From contig WPIO01000001.1 of the NCBI GenBank assembly GCA_009760855.2, forward strand, positions 23,825,001-23,887,000: a stretch of DNA of 62,000 nucleotides, read 5' to 3'. This document shows, one piece after another, positions 57,901 through 62,000 of this stretch (positions within the stretch are counted from its first letter, which is position 1; every line of letters starts with the position of its first letter). The notes below the pieces were generated by a model. It made no database searches. It was not told the origin of the DNA and saw nothing but the letters and a program-made list of their open reading frames with translations. The DNA is from Cristatella mucedo (lineage: Eukaryota; Bryozoa; Phylactolaemata; Cristatellidae). Both the position numbers and the translations under genes were made by a program.

Positions 57901-60453
57901 AAAGCTAGGCCTGAGCCTAGCTAGGATGGATTCAAACGATCTACAATAGTCCTCGTAAACTAGTGGAGGGATAGTCAGTCAAGCTGGTGCTCAGTGGTCC
58001 TAGCTAGTTTAATGACTGCAGTCAATACCTGACCATCTGAGTGAGAGGGGTATAGTATGCTTAGTCAGAAGAACCAACTCATCCACATAATTGGCTATTG
58101 TTGTGTTTTAGGAATCCCCAAGTAAGACAGGTCAAGAAGAGGACTGAGCAGCAGGGTCAAGGAAGATATTATCATGCGGACAGCATCGATGTCAACAGCC
58201 ATAAAATCTCCTGATTCGCCTATGATCTGAGAATACTTAAAGGGACACAAACTGCAAACTGAATGAGATCTGCATGTGGTCAGATGTGCAGAATTTGGTA
58301 ATAATAGGAATTCATAGCATACGATCATGGGAGAACATTTCATCGGGTGTGTGGCATTTGTTGTTAGTGGGGCCATGCACATGATGCCGCAGGAGAAAAC
58401 GAATCACCCAATGTACAAAGCTATGGCACATAATGCATCAGTTAGGTCAAAATAGATGCTAAAATCAACCAGTACAAGGAAGAGACGATTACAGGAGCAC
58501 GGAATCAAAATGTGAATAGGAACATCTTAAATAAAGGAAGACTTTGTACCTGGGAGGCACTAGATTACTGCCAGTATTGTCAACTTGCTGTTGGATGGAT
58601 TCAACACAGGTAATTCGAAAGATTGCTTCGAGGGGACAGCAGACGATTTGAAATCGAGGAAGGAAAGAGTGACAATAGCTGCCTTCCACCAGTTTTGATT
58701 GATCTCAGGTATGAAAGAAGGAAAAGAATGTAGGAGGGCATTCATTCTGGTCGGGCAGTAAGTCAATTTCAGCCATGTCTGTATCAAAGCATCCATCCAT
58801 TTGAGCTAGGGCTGTCACAATTTCAGAGAGAGGTGGTGGAATCACAGAGCAATAACCCAAAATGTTATTGTCCAAAACCGACCGTCTTCTCAACCGCTCC
58901 CAAGCAAGCATACTGCCCAACGATCCCAATAGTGACTTAACAATGGGGTTCTCCAAATTCTTGGTAGGTAAGTTAAAAGAAATTAGGGACTCCAACACTC
59001 ACTGCCGTGCCTGAGGTTGAGCTCTAGAAGCTGAACTTAAGTGGATTCAAGGCTTTGAGTCCGGCGGGAGTTGTCCTCTAGACCTCGGGTGAGAGGGGCT
59101 TAAGATGCTCTCTGCGTGCCATACTAGAGAAGCCTGTTGCCGTCTGTTGCTTTCGAATACCCTTCTTTATGCTATGGATATGGATGTGTTACATTTAGGT
59201 GTGAGCACTCATTCAGAACCGCAGTGTTCTACTACTGCAGGCATACCTGCGTCCATTGTTGCTCACCGATATTTGTCACACGTCAGCTGGGACTAGTTGT
59301 GTTTGCGACCTAGTTCGGTCCGGAAGTGGAAGCCACTGCACAGGAATAGCTCACAGGAATATCAAAATCAATCGAATGAGGCTCGACGGGGCGGATGCTC
59401 GGGGGGGGGGAGAACCTGTGCTAGTAGAATGGCTGAACAGCCGGCTGTTCAGACAGCTTACGCAGGCTGTTCGCCTTTCCCAGAACCAATGCCTATCCCT
59501 GAACTAATGCCCAGTCCTGAGCTAATGCCCAGTACTGAACTAATGCCTAGCCCAGGTATGCCAGGTTGTTGTGGCAAGCTATGCACGTGATAGACAAAAT
59601 AGATCGATGGCAACTAATCCCGGCTGAGAATCCCAACAGATGGTGCTAGTGGGGTCGGTCACTGGATCTTGGTGGGAGGAGCCAGCAGCCTGTTTGGTGT
59701 GCTCTTGGGGGGGGGGCGTGCCGACCTGCCACGTGGGGCTAGTCCCACTACTGTTATTTAAGAGGATGCACGAAAACCTTAGTCTTAGTCGACCTTCGGA
59801 GAGAGCCAGGGCAAGAGTAAGTGGAAGAGTAACACTCGCTGAATCATGCACAGGTTGGAGCATGCAAGTTGGAGCAAAGAAGACAAGTTTACTGGGGCTC
59901 AAGGAAATCTATCCGGAACAGAGACGTCCTTAGCTGTGACTTAAAATGATGCAACTATAAAGCAGGTGGTGACAGACAACTCTGGGGCAATATAAGAATG
60001 CCGAGCCTCCACGCACTCACCTCTTCACTGCCTGCATTGGACTTTAACTTGGCAGACAGTGGTTCATCAGCATCCCCTGCCTCCATCCTCACATGCTTCA
60101 AGTACTTCTTAAAATCCCGAACCGACTCCTCTGTATGATATAAAAAAAAACAAACGACTGACAAACAAACATCACAACGCTTTTTAAGCCTTTCTTGTGA
60201 TCAAGGATGCACCAACAGATGTTGCTACAAATGACCTGATAACGCAAACGGCAGACAACCAGCAGTCCAGACAGTTCACCTGTAATTAGCTTGCTTTCGT
60301 CGACAAGTTGGCTGCTCAAGCCATGTTCTTTAGCCCACAGACGAACCGCTGGGCCGACAAGCAGACATGGTCTGACGAGGCCACAATCTGTGGTGAAGCC
60401 TCTATTTTGCTCCTCAAGAAGTTTGTGTGCCACGAGCACCGGATTTTGTACAC
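45244..60453 (-). CDS. TASP1: Threonine aspartase 1 (taspase-1), C-terminal part of the gene
   Basis: Taspase-1 is an Ntn-type hydrolase. Its precursor cuts itself before a Thr that becomes the catalytic nucleophile, and the enzyme then cleaves nuclear regulators such as MLL/trithorax after Asp. Seven minus-strand exons give about 359 residues in one frame: [13 protein letters not shown] ... [16 protein letters not shown] (alpha part), [11 protein letters not shown] with the Asp-Thr cleavage site, [62 protein letters not shown] and [12 protein letters not shown]. All align in order with the known enzyme, and all six junction phases agree. The N-terminal exons (HAGAG and NAGxGSN motifs) are outside the window. 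The tail is longer than in vertebrates because of a poly-Ser insert. Confidence 0.93.
46280..46450 (-). mobile_element. tRNA-derived SINE, family 1
   Basis: The plus strand shows TAGCTGATTCAGCAGCCTCA, AGAGTTTTAGCGGCTATGAC, the inverted head around CTCGAACCCATGATTTGG and GGCTAAGACTC. Confidence 0.85.
46570..47470 (-). mobile_element. L2-like LINE, best RT C-terminal ORF (217 codons)
   Basis: An uninterrupted ORF (47468 down to 46815) reads [84 protein letters not shown], the typical thumb/C-terminus of L2/CR1-type reverse transcriptases. It is followed by the 3' UTR and stem AGCACC/GGTGCT (46642-46647 and 46602-46607). The palm and endonuclease are missing, so it is a dead 5'-truncated copy, but relatively young. 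Confidence 0.93.
47512..47560 (+). mobile_element. SINE family 1, 3' tail fragment
   Basis: AAAGGCTCTTCTGTCGACAC, ACAAAAGAGGTTGTTAATC only. Confidence 0.55.
48048..48395 (-). CDS. Unidentified ORF or exon nested in the TASP1 intron
   Basis: An open frame of about 115 codons ends in TGA and is preceded by an acceptor-like CAGCTTCCTTACAG at about 48396-48409. The composition is protein-like: [56 protein letters not shown] do not recognise a family. The LLLLLDGYN string recalls a Walker B of NACHT ATPases, but no P-loop or following motifs are present. It may be a fragment of a transposed gene or of a repeat, or chance. Confidence 0.25.
   Translation of the reverse strand: MGGRCNDRGLSFTDPSSPNLYVYWELSSDVAHLLSQDQVHLRAENLTSSHGLLLLLDGYNTFYGRPVVSFIVASGLSFVIQCPEKQVVFGSTFTILLRFESLHQVVEQYALCKTL
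48530..49930 (+). mobile_element. L2-like LINE with RT palm and thumb, split by (CT)n
   Basis: [40 protein letters not shown] (motif A), then GVPRVSVLG (normally GVPQGSVLG), an 80-base CT tract, [12 protein letters not shown] (the ADD box altered to EDD), [20 protein letters not shown] and [13 protein letters not shown]. It is frameshifted near 49250 and 49550. The terminal hairpin is not seen; the next copy begins at about 49960. Confidence 0.9.
48863..48942 (+). repeat. (CT)n microsatellite inside the LINE RT frame
   Basis: About 80 bases of CT; the host frame stays open through it as Ser-Leu repeats. Confidence 0.97.
49960..51105 (+). mobile_element. L2-like LINE, tandem to the preceding copy
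   Basis: [53 protein letters not shown], then the thumb region with stops, the 3' UTR, the stem AGCGCC/GGTGCT (G-U wobble) and (ATT)n. It has a small duplication (ACTTACTAACTTACTACTTA near 50143-50166). Confidence 0.9.
51315..51456 (-). mobile_element. tRNA-derived SINE, family 2
   Basis: The minus strand has TAGTTAAGGTGCTCACCCC, B-box-like GGGCTCGAGCCC and the tail GTGCCTGAATAGAGATTAAG, TTCTCTTAGG. Confidence 0.8.
51695..51769 (-). CDS. TASP1: TASP1 exon: [18 protein letters not shown]
   Basis: Acceptor TTTGTCTCTCTGCAG, donor AATGAAG|gtacgt. Two leading bases, one over. It encodes [20 protein letters not shown] and NCNE, aligning with SPFLASEDGVLGGVIVLRSC of the vertebrate enzyme. Confidence 0.9.
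51881..52027 (-). CDS. TASP1: TASP1 exon: [15 protein letters not shown]
   Basis: Acceptor TGCTCTTTTGCAG. It encodes [19 protein letters not shown] (family SGCGEHLVRTILARECS) and ends SCFRRDFM plus one base. The donor gttcgt is weak, but it is the one whose phase fits the next exon; a stronger-looking gtgata donor 31 bases further on would put the next exon in a frame with a stop. Confidence 0.88.
52145..52235 (-). CDS. TASP1: TASP1 exon: [12 protein letters not shown]
   Basis: Acceptor CTCTGTCTGCCGTAG, donor CAGCG|gtgcgt. It encodes [19 protein letters not shown] and ends in [15 protein letters not shown] is diagnostic for taspase-1. Confidence 0.95.
52376..52543 (-). CDS. TASP1: TASP1 exon with the Asp-Thr autocleavage site
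   Basis: Acceptor GCTTCGTGTTGTAG, donor GGGCAG|gtgggt; 56 codons, phase 0 at both ends. The catalytic Thr codon is at 52469-52471 in [31 protein letters not shown] follows. All residues expected around the nucleophile are kept, so the enzyme looks functional. Confidence 0.96.
52908..52925 (+). repeat. G18 homopolymer
   Basis: The longest of about ten G or C runs of 9 or more in the window. Confidence 0.9.
52940..53590 (+). mobile_element. L2-like LINE, RT C-terminus and 3' tail
   Basis: [14 protein letters not shown]-like start, [54 protein letters not shown], then the 3' UTR and terminal hairpin with a decayed left arm (ACATCT), (ATT)n. Confidence 0.9.
55014..55470 (+). repeat. Dispersed repeat A, copy 2, with nested SINE
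   Basis: Same ordered blocks as 5516-5961. The right-hand block (TTTTCACAGCAATTAATTGG) is separated from the left by a family-1 SINE in minus orientation. Confidence 0.5.
55222..55390 (-). mobile_element. tRNA-derived SINE, family 1
   Basis: The plus strand shows TGACTGATTTAACAGTCTCT, AGAGCCTTTTACGACTATCA, inverted B box GGATTCGAACCC and the inverted head GCCTTACCTAGTGTGCATCA. Confidence 0.85.
55862..59000 (-). mobile_element. L2-like LINE, long decayed copy (endonuclease plus RT)
   Basis: Reading 59000 to 55862 and ignoring frameshifts: endonuclease remnants (GDFMAVDID-like, [14 protein letters not shown]-like, [13 protein letters not shown]), RT start ([32 protein letters not shown]), palm ([14 protein letters not shown]), AN.L.L..DK region, thumb with an expanded minisatellite (56455-56570), 3' UTR and terminal hairpin at 55875-55915. 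A further tail-like piece at 56155-56213 suggests a nested insertion. The element is in TASP1 orientation and dead. Confidence 0.8.
56455..56570. repeat. Minisatellite of about 22 bp inside the LINE RT
   Basis: ACGAGTAGTTACAGAAGTxx recurs about five times with drift. The unit corresponds to GAGTTGCAGAAGTCGATACG, which is single in the 47.2 kb copy. Confidence 0.85.
59479..59550 (+). repeat. 18-bp minisatellite, four units
   Basis: Unit CTGARCTAATGCCCAGTM, period 18, so the plus frame reads PELMPS repeated. This is probably non-coding intron sequence. Confidence 0.85.
60021..60130 (-). CDS. TASP1: TASP1 exon: [18 protein letters not shown]
   Basis: Acceptor TTTTTATATCATACAG, donor GAAGAG|gtgagt. 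Two leading bases complete Glu; 36 codons, phase 0 out. It encodes the charged linker before the cleavage site, poorly conserved in the family (AAFKRNKRKLELAERV in vertebrates). Confidence 0.85.
60280..60453 (-). CDS. TASP1: TASP1 exon: [13 protein letters not shown] (first visible exon)
   Basis: Acceptor GCTCCAAACAG, donor ATTACAG|gtgaac. Two leading bases imply a G from an upstream exon outside the window. It encodes [19 protein letters not shown] and [18 protein letters not shown], matching IKNPVSVANRLL ... PCFLVGEGAYRWAVDHG. Confidence 0.95.
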
Positions 60454-60556
60454 CTGTTTGGAGCAATTTAGCAATGCATAGATTAAGTGCTAACCACAGC
60501 AGAAATGCAGGAACGTGCACACAAATGCACCCGAGAGTGCACATATATACACACTC

Positions 60557-60610
<54 letters not shown>
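60557..60610 (+). repeat. (CT)n microsatellite
   Basis: About 54 bases of CT in the TASP1 intron upstream of the first visible exon. Confidence 0.97.
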
Positions 60611-60612
<2 letters not shown>

Positions 60613-62000
60613 TTTTCCCTTTCTCCACCCAAGATCTGTTAGGGCAGAATAATCTAGTAAAAGAAAAGCATGAACATTGGAGGCAGAGAGTAATACAGTT
60701 ATGTAAGCAGATATACACTTCTGGCAATAGGCAATAATAAGCAGTATCAAAAGAATAATGAATTTTTAAAGCAACGTAGAAGCTCAATGACCATCTAGGT
60801 ATAGAAATTCTGGGAAAAGTTAAAGCAAAGAAGATCTACACAAGCAGGATTTTTTGTTTCCATGCATTTGTTTGCTGTTCTGCTAAAACTAAAGGGCATA
60901 CACAGAGCAATCGATAAGCCGCAGCTAGCAGATATAATGCAGCCTAACCGTGTCTGAGCACCATATTTCGAGTTGCCTCTTTTCAAGGCATGCTGAGTAT
61001 GACAGACAGCTGCCAACCATCTTGAGATGTAAACTAGGCCATCACTTCCATTATTTATTTGGCTAAAATAGGTTGCAAGTGGTTGCTGTGCTGCACAAAG
61101 TTCTGCTGGAAATGAACCCTCGGTTGCTAACTATCCCCTTGGAAACTGGCTTAGAGCCATCCATCTATTGGGGAGGGAAGCCCCCAAGTTGATGCATATG
61201 GAGATCTTTATAAGAAAGGTATCTCCAATAGGTAAAACATTATTATGATATCAAGGTGGACACCAGCTTTAGCCCTATCGTTAGGGAAGCTGCAAGATAC
61301 TTCCATGCATGGTCGAATGAGCGATCCCCTTACAAGAAGTTGGTCTTTACCTGTACCAAATTCTCAACCTTGTCTAGTTAAGAGTGCACGAGCCGACGTT
61401 TAAGTGTCGGCAAGTTAAGCAAGGTTATAAACCGCGATGGTGCCGAGTCAGATCAAAAGAGAAGAAAAAGCATGCTGGTAAAGTCTTCTACTTCTTGACA
61501 GTAGGACCCAAAACCATTATCTATGCAAATTTCAACCCCACCCCGGTCGTGGTAGCAGCATGCGCTATGCTCCAAGTCAGAGCACCGTCGGCATCTGTAA
61601 GAGATGCGGCTCCAGAGGCAGCCAGGCTAAATGTGGATTGCAGACACCAGAGGCCCCGTGAGAAGAAATGTTTGAACAAAAATAGAATATAGCGAATGGG
61701 AGCACCAACCATCCGAAGCATCTAGGTCTCATCAATCAAATCAGGCAGCAAGTAGACAGGCAGATCGTAAACGACATTGTTCTGGCTGCAATCTGGTTGT
61801 TTTGTAACAAGCATGTGTACAGCACAGTTGCACAATGCTGGCCGCAGTATTATACGTTTTATGGTGCAAGAGACCAGCTGGCGAGAGACTTCCCACATTC
61901 GAGCACTAGATGCATGCAGACCTGAATTCAGCAGCAGCTGGCTATAAGTTTTGTCACCAAAAGGTCGAGCAGCAGCAGGCCACAGCACCAACAGGCAGGT
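60611..62000. other. TASP1 intron to the window edge, no exon found
   Basis: I looked on the minus strand for the HAGAG, NAGxGSN and DASIMDG motifs of the taspase N-terminus and did not find them. No repeat is recognised. Confidence 0.6.

Larger units (their letters stand above)
52544..60020. other. 7.5-kb TASP1 intron
   Basis: Includes a G18 run (52908-52925), an L2-like end (52940-53590), dispersed repeat A with a nested SINE (55014-55470), a long L2-like relic (55862-59000), an 18-bp minisatellite (59479-59550) and two G10 runs. 53600-55000 and 59000-59470 hold nothing recognised. Confidence 0.75.

Noticed and set aside
55862-59000. Intact autonomous retrotransposon
   Set aside because: Many stops and frameshifts across endonuclease and RT; it is a relic.
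59700-59760. SSGTSPTWQ followed by a GT donor on the minus strand, first considered as the TASP1 catalytic exon
   Set aside because: It lacks the DTVGAV motif, and the true exon was found at 52376-52543.

Overview
The window is animal nuclear DNA, most likely from an invertebrate. It holds spliced genes with GT-AG introns, microsatellites, tRNA-derived SINEs and many decayed LINEs. Two genes can be recognised from conserved protein motifs, and in both the exon phases agree across every junction. There is no prokaryotic gene, operon, CRISPR array, rRNA or intact virus. The species cannot be named from the sequence.

Plus strand, about 2.2-43.6 kb: a Rho guanine-nucleotide exchange factor of the PLEKHG1/2/3 type. 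A DH domain and a PH domain are encoded by nine exons (18.6-28.6 kb), followed by a long disordered Ser/Ala-rich tail (30-43.6 kb). A CpG-rich block at 1.34-2.45 kb has an ATG and a strong donor whose phase fits the first certain exon, so it may be the promoter and first exon. Minus strand, 60.45 down to 45.24 kb: the C-terminal part of threonine aspartase 1 (TASP1), in seven exons that include the Asp-Thr self-cleavage site. Its 5' exons lie beyond the right edge. The two genes converge tail to tail, with about 1.6 kb between the stop codons.

The rest is repeats. An L2/CR1-like LINE family has at least 13 pieces, from bare 3' hairpins to a decayed element of about 3.1 kb at 55.9-59.0 kb. A second CR1/L2-like LINE family fills the PLEKHG introns at 29-35 kb. 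Two tRNA-derived SINE families are scattered throughout. A relic of a LINE with an R2/NeSL-like C-terminus lies at about 5.0-5.4 kb. GC-rich DNA is largely confined to exons and the putative promoter, while most introns are AT-richer repeat beds.

The most informative structure is the 3' terminus of the L2-like family: a stem-loop whose stem shows compensatory base changes between copies, and which one SINE family carries at its own 3' end. This looks like a LINE/SINE partnership. I see no convincing new enzymatic or defence system.
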